Origin: a virus
IMG/VR virus record: IMGVR_UViG_3300047548_001036
Span: 64,001-114,568 of that record
DNA: 50,568 nt
Reading direction: 5' to 3' (one strand)
The translations under genes and the position numbers were made by a program. Below the pieces are notes generated by a model that was given only the letters and a program-made list of their open reading frames with translations, made no database searches and had not been told where the DNA came from. Positions within the stretch are counted from its first letter, which is position 1, and each line of letters begins with the position of its first letter. Positions 27,436 through 33,611 of this stretch are shown here, piece after piece.

Positions 27436-28053
27436 ATGTTTAAGAGAAAAGATTATAAATTTATATCTAACCCCACTTGCACAAAAGCAGTTGACAATTT
27501 GGTATCAGAAGACTTCAGATGGTATGATAAAGACGGATTTGAACTCAACGACGCCGAACATCAGTATTATCATGCCATGCATTATCCGGTAGATTATGGC
27601 ATTTTAAATCACACCAGTTGGCAAGAACCATGGTTTGAAATCGAAGAAAACGATCATTTGATATTGGATCATAGTACATTTTTATGTAGATGTAACTATG
27701 GGGGCGCTGCATTAGATCAACTGAGAGAATTAGGCAATACCATACCTAACGCTAAATGGTTATCCAATACGAAAGTTAAATGGGGGTTTGACTTTGCACT
27801 AGATGCAGTCGCTGATAAACAAATATACGAAGTATTACATATCGAATACGATTCTAGAAACTTTGATCAGTTTAGCGAAGAAATTATTAGAACAGAGTAC
27901 GTGATACGCCATACTGACTGGGAAGATGCTGCCGCTAGAGTATGGAATCAACGTAATCACTGGCAAGGATTATCAGGATTTGCGCAAAATCACTGGAAAG
28001 CAAAATACCTACTAGGTTGGAACCTTTCTGAGGTTACTGAAAAATCAATCTAA
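27436..28053 (+). CDS. Conserved-looking phage protein, function unknown
   Basis: A 205-residue acidic protein rich in Trp, Tyr and His (FRWYDKDGFELNDAEHQYYH, FEIEENDHLILDHSTFLCRC, WEDAAARVWNQRNHWQGLSG). It has no membrane segment or known catalytic motif. The alternation of aromatic residues suggests a compact alpha/beta domain. It is alone between a late-promoter-like motif and a bidirectional terminator, so it is a single-gene transcript. It does not share the capsid-targeting-like start of its neighbours. Function not recognised. Confidence 0.6.
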   Translation: MFKRKDYKFISNPTCTKAVDNLVSEDFRWYDKDGFELNDAEHQYYHAMHYPVDYGILNHTSWQEPWFEIEENDHLILDHSTFLCRCNYGGAALDQLRELGNTIPNAKWLSNTKVKWGFDFALDAVADKQIYEVLHIEYDSRNFDQFSEEIIRTEYVIRHTDWEDAAARVWNQRNHWQGLSGFAQNHWKAKYLLGWNLSEVTEKSI

Positions 28054-28059
28054 GAAAAA

Positions 28060-28087
28060 GGCACTCTTCGGAGTGCCTTTCCTTTAT
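28060..28087 (+). terminator. Bidirectional terminator with TTCG tetraloop
   Basis: GGCACTC-TTCG-GAGTGCC (28060-28077), then TTTCCTTT on the plus strand. On the minus strand the stem is followed by TTTTTC. It lies between convergent genes and can serve both. Confidence 0.85.
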
Positions 28088-28114
28088 ATAAGGCCTTATA
28101 GGCGATAAATTATA

Positions 28115-28408
28115 TTATTTTTTTGTATTTTGATTAACAAATGCATAAAACTTTTCAGCAGCCGCTAGTACCTGGTCAACACCGGGAACAGTCGGCATTT
28201 CAACCTTAGTAACAACTTCTTGACCTTCTTTGCTGATAGAAGTGTAAAATGCACCCCATTTAGCTTGGTAGTCTTGCCAAAGTTGATTCTGAGCCATTTC
28301 AAGCATGTGTGCTCGGATCTCATAACCATTTTTATTAAAACTAACTTGCGGAACAAGCTGCTTCATTTTTTCTGCGGTATCATTAAATTGCTTAGTAAAA
28401 TCAGTCAT
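28115..28408 (-). CDS. Small helical protein, function unknown
   Basis: A 97-residue minus-strand protein (MTDFTKQFNDTAEKMKQLVP ... VLAAAEKFYAFVNQNTKK) with a good TAGGAG ribosome site before ATG 28408. It looks mostly helical with amphipathic segments and faintly recalls phasin-like proteins, but that is not a firm call. It has its own promoter (28458-28486) overlapping an inverted repeat, and the bidirectional terminator behind it. A regulated early gene is possible because it points against the late genes around it. Confidence 0.65.
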   Translation of the reverse strand: MTDFTKQFNDTAEKMKQLVPQVSFNKNGYEIRAHMLEMAQNQLWQDYQAKWGAFYTSISKEGQEVVTKVEMPTVPGVDQVLAAAEKFYAFVNQNTKK

Positions 28409-28434
28409 ATTTTTCTCCTATGTGTGTGTATGAC

Positions 28435-28455
28435 ATACTGTAATTAGTACAGTAT
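28435..28455. repeat. Perfect inverted repeat at the minus-strand promoter
   Basis: ATACTGTA-ATTAG-TACAGTAT. It lies just downstream of the TATAAT box of the minus-strand promoter, covering the predicted transcription start (about 28451). It could be an operator or a 5' RNA hairpin. Confidence 0.6.
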
Positions 28456-28457
28456 CT

Positions 28458-28486
28458 ATTATATATCCTTTTACGCTAAATGTATA
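28458..28486 (-). promoter_or_regulatory. Sigma70-like promoter for the minus-strand gene at 28115
   Basis: Read on the minus strand: TATACA (28486-28481), 17 bases, TATAAT (28463-28458). The -10 is perfect and the -35 matches four of six bases. It overlaps the 3' end of the acetyltransferase gene. Confidence 0.55.
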
Positions 28487-29031
28487 GCGGTTTTGAGCAT
28501 TTTATTTGCTCTTTTTGCCATCCAATCTAGTACCGCTAAATTTTGATCGGTGGCTTCGGAAATAAACGTGTCTATTCCGGCATGCTCGAACTCAAACTTA
28601 GCCAAAACTTCCCCATGCGCTTGATTCATTTTCATACCATATTTTTTGCAGAGGTGACGGATAGCTCTGTTAGAGGATAGGCAGATCATATTGCCATGTA
28701 AGACACCATGTGTCCTGCACCATTGTATGCACCGACGCATTAACATGTTACCTATACCTTGACCTTGATGTTGCTTTAGAACACTGAATGCTAGCTCCAT
28801 CTCATCAGACAGTGCAATGTGACCAACTGCTAAAAATTCTAGATCATCTCCTTCTATACAAAATAGAATATGATGGTCTTTATCCGATTCAATGTTATCA
28901 TATATTCGATCTATGGCATCGTCGGTTACAAAAGACCCAAATCTAAGATATTTAGAATCAGTATCTAAAGCTTTCAGATGCGTTCTATATTTTGCGTATT
29001 CGTGCGGTAACACTCTTCGAACAATATGCAT
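28471..29031 (-). CDS. GNAT-family N-acetyltransferase
   Basis: A 186-residue minus-strand protein. The acetyl-CoA pyrophosphate loop is clear in FSVLKQHQGQGIGNMLMRRC (QxxGxG type), after the beta4 strand GHIALSDEMELA, and the region CLSSNRAIRHLCKKYGMKMN is the typical C-terminal GNAT helix. The protein likely acetylates an amine on a small molecule or protein; the substrate is unknown. It follows a 33-residue gene with only one base between, so the two share a transcript. Phage GNATs may modify host or phage proteins during infection, but that is inference. Confidence 0.75.
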   Translation of the reverse strand: MHIVRRVLPHEYAKYRTHLKALDTDSKYLRFGSFVTDDAIDRIYDNIESDKDHHILFCIEGDDLEFLAVGHIALSDEMELAFSVLKQHQGQGIGNMLMRRCIQWCRTHGVLHGNMICLSSNRAIRHLCKKYGMKMNQAHGEVLAKFEFEHAGIDTFISEATDQNLAVLDWMAKRANKMLKTAIHLA

Positions 29032-29032
29032 A

Positions 29033-29134
29033 TTAGTACCAGTATCCTCGATAATTATTTAATCGAGCGTGTCGGGCTCTAAGTTCTCCGGCTTCTTCCA
29101 ATTTATTCCAAATGTAAGTAAAAAACTTTCTCAT
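29033..29134 (-). CDS. 33-residue basic small protein
   Basis: A short minus-strand gene: MRKFFTYIWNKLEEAGELRA followed by RHARLNNYRGYWY and TAA. The ribosome site AAAGGA is 8 bases before its ATG, and it ends one base before the acetyltransferase start, which supports real translation. The peptide is an amphipathic helix with a Tyr/Trp-rich end, a composition shared with short DUF1127-type peptides, but length and similarity are too small for a firm family. It may act with the acetyltransferase or simply precede it. Confidence 0.5.
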   Translation of the reverse strand: MRKFFTYIWNKLEEAGELRARHARLNNYRGYWY

Positions 29135-29147
29135 GATAATTATCCTT

Positions 29148-29153
29148 TAAATA
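29148..29153 (+). promoter_or_regulatory. TAAATA motif, plus strand
   Basis: TTTAAATACG lies 110 bases before the plus-strand gene at 29263, in the divergent intergenic region. A second copy at 29238 is better placed. Confidence 0.25.
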
Positions 29154-29177
29154 CGTAGATCAATGTGTTCTACCAAG

Positions 29178-29184
29178 TATTTAT
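29178..29184 (-). promoter_or_regulatory. ATAAATA late-promoter-like motif, minus strand
   Basis: Read on the minus strand as CATAAATACT, 43 bases before the start of the 33-residue gene. Seven of eight bases match TATAAATA. Confidence 0.45.
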
Positions 29185-29237
29185 GCTGCGGTGCAACATC
29201 AACGGAAATCATATTTTAGTTCATTGGCAAAAATAGG

Positions 29238-29243
29238 TAAATA
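29238..29243 (+). promoter_or_regulatory. TAAATA late-promoter-like motif
   Basis: GGTAAATATA lies 19 bases before ATG 29263, with AAAGGAAC between as ribosome site. Confidence 0.5.
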
Positions 29244-29262
29244 TAAAAAAGGAACTCTGTAA

Positions 29263-29523
29263 ATGAAAAAGACTACGAGATCTATCTTACAAGAATTAAG
29301 CGAGCTTAGTATTAATCGCAACAAGGATCTTGTGATTGAAAGCCGCGGCACCAACTTAATTGAGAGTGCCATTAACCTGCTGGCGTTAATCAGAGAGCAA
29401 TACGATATAGAAACAGCATCTGAATTGGAACGAAGATTTATAAATTCTATAAGAACGTCAGATACTGCAAAATTTAAACGAAGTATTAAAAAAATACAAG
29501 AGTCTCGAAATGAAAATAAATGA
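29263..29523 (+). CDS. Small conserved-looking helical phage protein
   Basis: An 86-residue basic protein. MKKTTRSILQELSELSINRN, DLVIESRGTNLIESAINLLA and ETASELERRFINSIRTSDTA are helical. From memory, homologues with the RGTNxIESAINLL motif are common in T4-like marine phages and are unnamed. L-Q-E before Leu near residue 11 matches the prohead-protease rule. It overlaps the start of the lysozyme-like gene by 14 bases, so the two are co-expressed. Function unknown. Confidence 0.6.
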   Translation: MKKTTRSILQELSELSINRNKDLVIESRGTNLIESAINLLALIREQYDIETASELERRFINSIRTSDTAKFKRSIKKIQESRNENK

Positions 29524-30289
29524 AATAATAGACCCAACTCTTGAAGAAGGATGGAAAGAAAAGTTAGCAACTTTGGGCCTGGCTGGGGCAATGGGCATTG
29601 GGGGAGCCGCATATGATTATGCAAAGAATCCAGAAACTGGACCCAAGATTATTAAATCTTTAGTGGGCAAGAAGTCAGTTGCCAACACACCAGAACCCGT
29701 ACCAAATACACCACCAAGTGCCAAAGCTGCGCCTAAAATACAAAAGCCCACGGTAGCTGCTAAAAAAATAGACGTATCAAGATTAAGTGAGGTTCTTCCT
29801 AATTCGGCAAAAATATTAAAAAAACATGCATTAGAAGCAGGGATAACTGGAACTGAACTAATACAGTTACTGGCACAGGCGCAACACGAAACTGCAAACT
29901 TTACACGCACAGAAGAAATAGGGAATAAACATCATTTTAAAAAATATGATCCAAAATTTAATCCACGTAAAGCAAAAACACTTGGTAACATAAAGCCAGG
30001 AGACGGAGAAAAATATAAAGGACGGGGGTTCCTACAAATTACTGGACGCTGGAATTATCGAGAGGCTGGAAAGGCATTGGGATTGCCTTTAGAGGCACAA
30101 CCGGAATTATTAAATCGACCGGAGATTGCTGCCAAAGTTAGTATCTGGTTTTGGAATACTGTAGTTAAGCCAAACGTTAATAATTTTAAAGACGTTAAGC
30201 ATGTTACTAAAAAAATTAATCCTGGATTAGCCGGACTCAATGATCGAATTCAAAAGTTCCAAGACTTAATGAAAGCCGCGGTTATATGA
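29510..30289 (+). CDS. GH19-type muralytic enzyme with capsid-targeting-like N-terminus
   Basis: A 259-residue protein. Residues 1-13 (MKINEIIDPTLEE) resemble the T4 capsid-targeting sequence. An Ala/Gly-rich segment follows (LATLGLAGAMGIGGAAYDYA, about 20-39), then a Pro/Lys-rich linker (to about 90). The C-terminal catalytic domain is GH19-like: AQAQHETANFTRTEE carries the general acid Glu127, KYKGRGFLQITGRWNYREAG the conserved YxGRGxxQxTG loop, and NPGLAGLNDR closes it. It should cleave chitin-like or peptidoglycan glycans. It could be an endolysin, or head-packaged if the N-terminus is cleaved. It overlaps both neighbours. Confidence 0.7.
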   Translation: MKINEIIDPTLEEGWKEKLATLGLAGAMGIGGAAYDYAKNPETGPKIIKSLVGKKSVANTPEPVPNTPPSAKAAPKIQKPTVAAKKIDVSRLSEVLPNSAKILKKHALEAGITGTELIQLLAQAQHETANFTRTEEIGNKHHFKKYDPKFNPRKAKTLGNIKPGDGEKYKGRGFLQITGRWNYREAGKALGLPLEAQPELLNRPEIAAKVSIWFWNTVVKPNVNNFKDVKHVTKKINPGLAGLNDRIQKFQDLMKAAVI

Positions 30290-30879
30290 TGAAGTTTGTT
30301 AAAGAGCTGTACGAAGCACGACTTATCCGCACCAAGGATGACCTAAAGTACAGTTACAGCGAAGTATGTGAATATCTATATCTTACCGTGTTAACTCTAG
30401 ACTTCCTAAGTCGTATAAAAGAAGGCAAAGACATAGCAGAAAAATATGCTCGCCTAACTTCTAGTTATATTAACTATACAGAATTCAGAACAAGTGCAAC
30501 CGATCTATACAATTTAATATATTTTGTTCAAGAAGATCCGGATAATGTAGAGAAAATATTTGGAAGCGAAGATAGTAAAAAGCTTAGACTAATGACTCAG
30601 CTACCTCGTATGGAATTAAATCGTTGGTTAATTAAGCTTAGAGATCCCAATAGTCGAGAGTTATATTTTTTTGTAAAGCTAGAACAAGCACTCAATGTCA
30701 AAAATACCGAACTTAAAGACCTCAGAAGATTACTGTCCGTTAAAAACCCGTCTAATCAAGAGTTAACTATTATCTCTTACCGGATATTAAACTTTTTTAG
30801 ACAAAAAATGCCATTGTTTGATCTTAAGCCTGATATAGAAAATGTATTAAGTCAGGGAAAATACACCTATATCAAATGA
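30286..30879 (+). CDS. Helical phage protein with capsid-targeting-like N-terminus
   Basis: A 197-residue protein starting MMKFVKELYEARLIRTKDDL, with L-Y-E before Ala. The rest is helical (YSYSEVCEYLYLTVLTLDFL, SREL, DLRRLLSVKNPSNQELT) without a recognised domain. It overlaps the GH19 gene by ATGA (30286-30289). Either ATG (30286 or 30289) could serve as start. Function unknown; co-transcription with the GH19 gene and the shared N-terminal pattern suggest a packaged or head-associated protein. Confidence 0.55.
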   Translation: MMKFVKELYEARLIRTKDDLKYSYSEVCEYLYLTVLTLDFLSRIKEGKDIAEKYARLTSSYINYTEFRTSATDLYNLIYFVQEDPDNVEKIFGSEDSKKLRLMTQLPRMELNRWLIKLRDPNSRELYFFVKLEQALNVKNTELKDLRRLLSVKNPSNQELTIISYRILNFFRQKMPLFDLKPDIENVLSQGKYTYIK

Positions 30880-30883
30880 TTTT

Positions 30884-30891
30884 GCTAAATA
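30884..30891 (+). promoter_or_regulatory. GCTAAATA late-promoter-like motif
   Basis: The predicted start near 30897 is downstream of an ATG at 30893, so translation must begin at ATG 30941, which has a strong AAGGAGAAA. Confidence 0.55.
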
Positions 30892-30940
30892 AATGTATGA
30901 AACTCATAATAAAGAGTTCAAAATTCTAAGGAGAAATATT

Positions 30941-31459
30941 ATGCCAAGTTTAATCGGTTCAGTAATCGCAGGTAGCGGCGGTGTTGAGTTAACAGAACAC
31001 TATCTACGTGTTCGTCAAAGCCCAGGTGCTGCTTATGCAGATAAGGACGGTAACGTTATCGTTTCTGCTCCGTTACTAACATTCAACACACCTAACCTAC
31101 AAATGTTCAAAGTTGTAGTTGAAGGTGTTGACCTAACTACTAGCGCAAGCGTTTCTAACAGTGCATGGTCCAAGGCTATTCGTGCTATTCAAGTAACCAG
31201 CGAAGTGTTTGCAGTTTTTGCACCAGCAGAAGCTGCTGGTGATAGCACTTTCTGCTACTTAGCTCCTGACTTCAATACTAACACTGGTGATGTCAGTGCT
31301 AAAGGCGATGTACAAGCCGCTGTTGCAGAGCGTGGTGGTAACTTCAGTATTGTTGAAAAGGCAATTGCTGATGCACTAGGGGTTGCTACTGGTAATGTTA
31401 CTGTTATCCGCGCAATGGTTGTTGGCGGTGCTGTTGTTAACGAAGTTGATCCAGTTTAA
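30941..31459 (+). CDS. Probable abundant virion protein
   Basis: A 172-residue protein from ATG 30941, chosen because AAGGAG precedes it and the late-promoter-like motif lies downstream of any earlier start. MPSLIGSVIAGSGGVELTEH and the beta-rich, Ala/Val-rich body (FAVFAPAEAAGDSTFCYLAP, VTVIRAMVVGGAVVNEVDPV) are typical of small capsid-decorating or tail proteins. It is a single-gene transcript with its own promoter and terminator and a strong ribosome site, all expected of an abundant late product. Family not recognised. Confidence 0.6.
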   Translation: MPSLIGSVIAGSGGVELTEHYLRVRQSPGAAYADKDGNVIVSAPLLTFNTPNLQMFKVVVEGVDLTTSASVSNSAWSKAIRAIQVTSEVFAVFAPAEAAGDSTFCYLAPDFNTNTGDVSAKGDVQAAVAERGGNFSIVEKAIADALGVATGNVTVIRAMVVGGAVVNEVDPV

Positions 31460-31492
31460 TTACTGAAACTAGAAACTACTAGAAACTAAAAA

Positions 31493-31516
31493 CCTTGCAT
31501 AATGCAAGGTTTTTTT
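31493..31516 (+). terminator. Rho-independent terminator
   Basis: CCTTGCAT-A-ATGCAAGG followed by seven T, 34 bases after the stop of the preceding gene. Confidence 0.85.
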
Positions 31517-31556
31517 ATGGATTAATGTAGCCATATTAGTACTAACCCGAATAGTT

Positions 31557-31562
31557 TAAATA
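31557..31562 (+). promoter_or_regulatory. TAAATA late-promoter-like motif, leaderless geometry
   Basis: GTTTAAATAA lies five bases before ATG 31568. T4 spacing places the transcription start at the A of the ATG. Confidence 0.5.
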
Positions 31563-31567
31563 ATAGT

Positions 31568-31888
31568 ATGCAATCCAAACAAGATTACTCAGACACCAAA
31601 CTCAAAGAAATTAAGCTGTGGGCATGGGCTGCCACAGTATTGCCTATAACCGGACTTGCCGGTGTATTTTTTGCATGGATTCTAGGATTCGACAACTGGT
31701 TTCATACTATTATTACCATAGGAGCAACGGCCATGTTCGCAGTTGCGGTCTTTTGGTGGTGGTGGGTAATGTGGACCGTAGCAAAAATTATAAAAAAAGA
31801 GCAAAAGGTGGTTAAAGAACTAAAAGATACAAATAGCTACATCAAAGAGTTAAAAACGGTAATTATCAAAAATGTCAAAAACAACTAA
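31568..31888 (+). CDS. Two-helix membrane protein
   Basis: A 106-residue protein with two hydrophobic segments: LWAWAATVLPITGLAGVFFA (about 17-39) and TIITIGATAMFAVAVFWWWW (about 46-68), then a charged helix KEQKVVKELKDTNSYIKELK. Small two-helix membrane proteins with a charged C-terminus are candidates for holins or lysis regulators, but nothing identifies it as one. No Shine-Dalgarno; a late-promoter-like motif five bases upstream suggests a leaderless mRNA. The next gene also encodes a membrane-anchored coiled-coil protein, which supports a lysis or envelope role for the pair. Confidence 0.6.
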   Translation: MQSKQDYSDTKLKEIKLWAWAATVLPITGLAGVFFAWILGFDNWFHTIITIGATAMFAVAVFWWWWVMWTVAKIIKKEQKVVKELKDTNSYIKELKTVIIKNVKNN

Positions 31889-31891
31889 ATA
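31886..31891 (+). promoter_or_regulatory. TAAATA motif fused to a stop codon
   Basis: The stop TAA of the preceding gene is the first half of TAAATAA. The next start (31939) is 47 bases away. Confidence 0.4.
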
Positions 31892-31938
31892 ATTTATTAT
31901 AAAGGTTTACTGTTCCTTTACCCATTCTGGAGATGTTT

Positions 31939-32178
31939 ATGAGTTTGCCAACTACAAGCCTAGAAAAAGAGAGCTTAGAAGCACACGTTGACATGTGTGC
32001 GTTGAGATACGGTCAATTAGATCAGAGATTGACAAATCTCGAAGAAAAAGTCGACAACATTCATAAAGATATTGTCGAAGGTCAAAAAAGTTTAAGTAAA
32101 GTTATTATAGGAACTGCGGGAACCATAATAGCAGGTGTAATTAGTGTAACAGTAACATTATTAATGAAAATGAATTAA
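31939..32178 (+). CDS. XhlA-like coiled-coil protein with C-terminal membrane anchor
   Basis: A 79-residue protein. ATG 31939 is preferred to 31933 because GGAG (31929-31932) is then six bases away. MSLPTTSLEKESLEAHVDMC is followed by a coiled coil (LDQRLTNLEEKVDNIHKDIV) and a single C-terminal membrane helix (VIIGTAGTIIAGVISVTVTL). This layout is that of hemolysin XhlA-type holin partners and is, from memory, common in T4-like cyanophages. It probably helps in lysis or envelope handling. It ends before a terminator. Confidence 0.65.
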   Translation: MSLPTTSLEKESLEAHVDMCALRYGQLDQRLTNLEEKVDNIHKDIVEGQKSLSKVIIGTAGTIIAGVISVTVTLLMKMN

Positions 32179-32194
32179 CTCGAATACGTAGAGT

Positions 32195-32217
32195 AAAGGC
32201 TCTCTGAGCCTTTTTTT
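32195..32217 (+). terminator. Rho-independent terminator
   Basis: AAAGGCTC-TCT-GAGCC followed by seven T. It ends the membrane-protein transcript. Confidence 0.8.
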
Positions 32218-32223
32218 GCGAGT

Positions 32224-32229
32224 TAAATA
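32224..32229 (+). promoter_or_regulatory. TAAATA late-promoter-like motif, leaderless geometry
   Basis: GTTAAATACC lies four bases before ATG 32234 and just after the upstream terminator; the transcript would start at or one base after the A of ATG. Confidence 0.5.
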
Positions 32230-32233
32230 CCGT

Positions 32234-32638
32234 ATGCGTTACAAACTTTATACATTGGTAGATATTACACATACTGGGCAGGCTAGGCCCGAATACGGTA
32301 AAGAAGATCTACATTACAAAGAACAAAATTTCAATACTGTATTACAAACCCTGGGGTTACGAAGTAATATTTGGTATGCTCATGGCCCTATTACCATGGA
32401 AGTTAAGGGCAGATTAGTTGGGTTTAACACCGATCAAATTATCAGAGTATGGAGATTTGACTGGAGCACTGATAGAGAGGACCTGTATCTAAGTAAAGGA
32501 GACCCGTTAGCTTTTTTAAAAGAAGATTTTCACCTAGTTCCTTACATAAAAGGATTGGATGAAAAGATGGAGCAACATTACGCCATGTTTGTGACTAGCA
32601 TTGATAATTCTAATATTGTTTTCCATTTAACGGAATAA
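32234..32638 (+). CDS. Phage protein, function unknown
   Basis: A 134-residue protein (MRYKLYTLVDITHTGQARPE ... FVTSIDNSNIVFHLTE). ATG 32234 is preferred to a TTG at 32216, which lies inside the terminator T-tract. The first 40 residues form a compact region with GKEDLHYKEQNFNTVLQTLG, and WRFDWSTDRED recurs, from memory, in phage proteins of unknown function. No motif of a known enzyme. A leaderless or near-leaderless mRNA is predicted from the TAAATA motif four bases upstream. Confidence 0.6.
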   Translation: MRYKLYTLVDITHTGQARPEYGKEDLHYKEQNFNTVLQTLGLRSNIWYAHGPITMEVKGRLVGFNTDQIIRVWRFDWSTDREDLYLSKGDPLAFLKEDFHLVPYIKGLDEKMEQHYAMFVTSIDNSNIVFHLTE

Positions 32639-32641
32639 ATA
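32636..32641 (+). promoter_or_regulatory. TAAATA late-promoter-like motif
   Basis: GAATAAATAT overlaps the stop codon (32636-32638) and lies 17 bases before ATG 32659, with AAAGGAAC as ribosome site. Confidence 0.5.
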
Positions 32642-32658
32642 TTATAAAGGAACGCATA

Positions 32659-32958
32659 ATGAAGTGTAACGAGATTTTAGAAGGTATGGGCAAGCGTAAG
32701 AAGGTTAAGGAAATGACTCCTTCAGGAACAACACAACCTGCCAAAGTACAAAAGGTAAATCCGGATGGGACCGCTGATATTGTAGATACCAAAGGTACTG
32801 TAACTAAAGTAGATCAAAAATCTATAGCGCCCGATGCCAATGATCCCACCAAGCTAACTGTTAACATTCCTAAGCCTAAAATACAACCGGGCACCAGTAT
32901 TAATATGACGGCTGAACAAATAGAATTTAATTATTTAAAGAAGCTGGCAGGCATATGA
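32659..32958 (+). CDS. Small basic protein with capsid-targeting-like N-terminus
   Basis: A 99-residue protein beginning MKCNEILEGMGKRKKVKEMT. I-L-E before Gly matches the T4 prohead protease rule. The rest has a beta hairpin-like segment (AKVQKVNPDGTADIVDTKGT) and ends FNYLKKLAGI. A short KOW/SH3-like fold is possible. It overlaps the following gene by four bases, whose own start (MKINELLQG) has the same pattern. Function unknown; a head-packaged protein is the working idea. Confidence 0.55.
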   Translation: MKCNEILEGMGKRKKVKEMTPSGTTQPAKVQKVNPDGTADIVDTKGTVTKVDQKSIAPDANDPTKLTVNIPKPKIQPGTSINMTAEQIEFNYLKKLAGI

Positions 32959-33155
32959 AAATAAATGAGCTACTACAAGGGTTTTCTATATATACATCGT
33001 TAGAAGAAGAACGAGTTCTTAAAAAGTTAACCACTCCAGCCTATCTTAGCGACTTTAATGAAAGAGACCAGGTTATTATCGAAGGCATGGTTAGGAAATC
33101 CTTGGTAATTAAGATCGGGAGTAAAAATCCCAAGGTAGTTGTCAATGAATTTTAA
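32955..33155 (+). CDS. Small protein with MKINELLQG start
   Basis: A 66-residue protein (MKINELLQGFSIYTSLEEER ... VIKIGSKNPKVVVNEF). Its start closely matches the neighbouring capsid-targeting-like N-termini but has Gln at the place where Glu is expected. ATGA overlap with the upstream gene and an 11-base overlap with the downstream one place it in a compact operon. No domain recognised. Confidence 0.5.
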   Translation: MKINELLQGFSIYTSLEEERVLKKLTTPAYLSDFNERDQVIIEGMVRKSLVIKIGSKNPKVVVNEF

Positions 33156-33576
33156 GAAACAAGCATATCAATTAGAAAAATTTTTAGAAGATGAGCTAAT
33201 AAAAAAGCCTCCAATAACAGTATTATCTAACGGGTCTTTAGTATATAATAATTTTATTATTGATAAAACATCAATAGAATCTTGGTCATTAAAAAGGCGT
33301 GGCGGTAATCTTTTAGATACGTTTAATTTAAAAGCCAGTGCCATTGCTGCTGCAAATTTATACAGTCGCAATAATTTTAAAAACTATAGCAGCCTTAAAA
33401 TATTGGACGAAATGTACTTTAAACATAGTACAGACGCTAACAGATACAAAAATAGATATCAAACAACAAACGACCTAGATCTTAGAGATTTATTTATTTC
33501 AAGATATATGGAATCTAAAGAGCGTGCCGATTATGCTAAACAGCAAATAGTCACTCAGTTCAGAACGATGTTTTGA
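33145..33576 (+). CDS. Helical phage protein, function unknown
   Basis: A 143-residue basic protein starting at ATG 33145 (a TTG at 33139 is less likely). MNFKKQAYQLEKFLEDELIK is followed by an extended part (GSLVYNNFIIDKTSIESW) and a long helical region (KASAIAAANLYSRNNFKNYS, RYMESKERADYAKQQIVTQF). The alternation of Lys/Asp in helices suggests a protein-protein interface. The stop TGA is fused to TAAATA. No known family. Confidence 0.55.
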   Translation: MNFKKQAYQLEKFLEDELIKKPPITVLSNGSLVYNNFIIDKTSIESWSLKRRGGNLLDTFNLKASAIAAANLYSRNNFKNYSSLKILDEMYFKHSTDANRYKNRYQTTNDLDLRDLFISRYMESKERADYAKQQIVTQFRTMF

Positions 33577-33582
33577 TAAATA
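33577..33582 (+). promoter_or_regulatory. TAAATA late-promoter-like motif
   Basis: TTGATAAATAAAG directly follows the stop of the preceding gene, 29 bases before ATG 33612. Confidence 0.5.
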
Positions 33583-33611
33583 AAGAATAACAAGTCATTA
33601 GGAACCCTAAT

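Noticed and set aside
28165-28356. Alternative minus-strand frame inside the gene at 28115
   Set aside because: It has no ribosome site and overlaps fully a gene with a good start and terminator.
30893-30940. Upstream ATG extension of the virion protein at 30941
   Set aside because: It lies at the late-promoter-like motif and has no ribosome site, while ATG 30941 has AAGGAG.
31461-31490. Short direct repeats (actGAAACTAGAAACTACTAGAAACTA)
   Set aside because: Three copies of a six- to nine-base unit next to a terminator; too short and local to assign a role.
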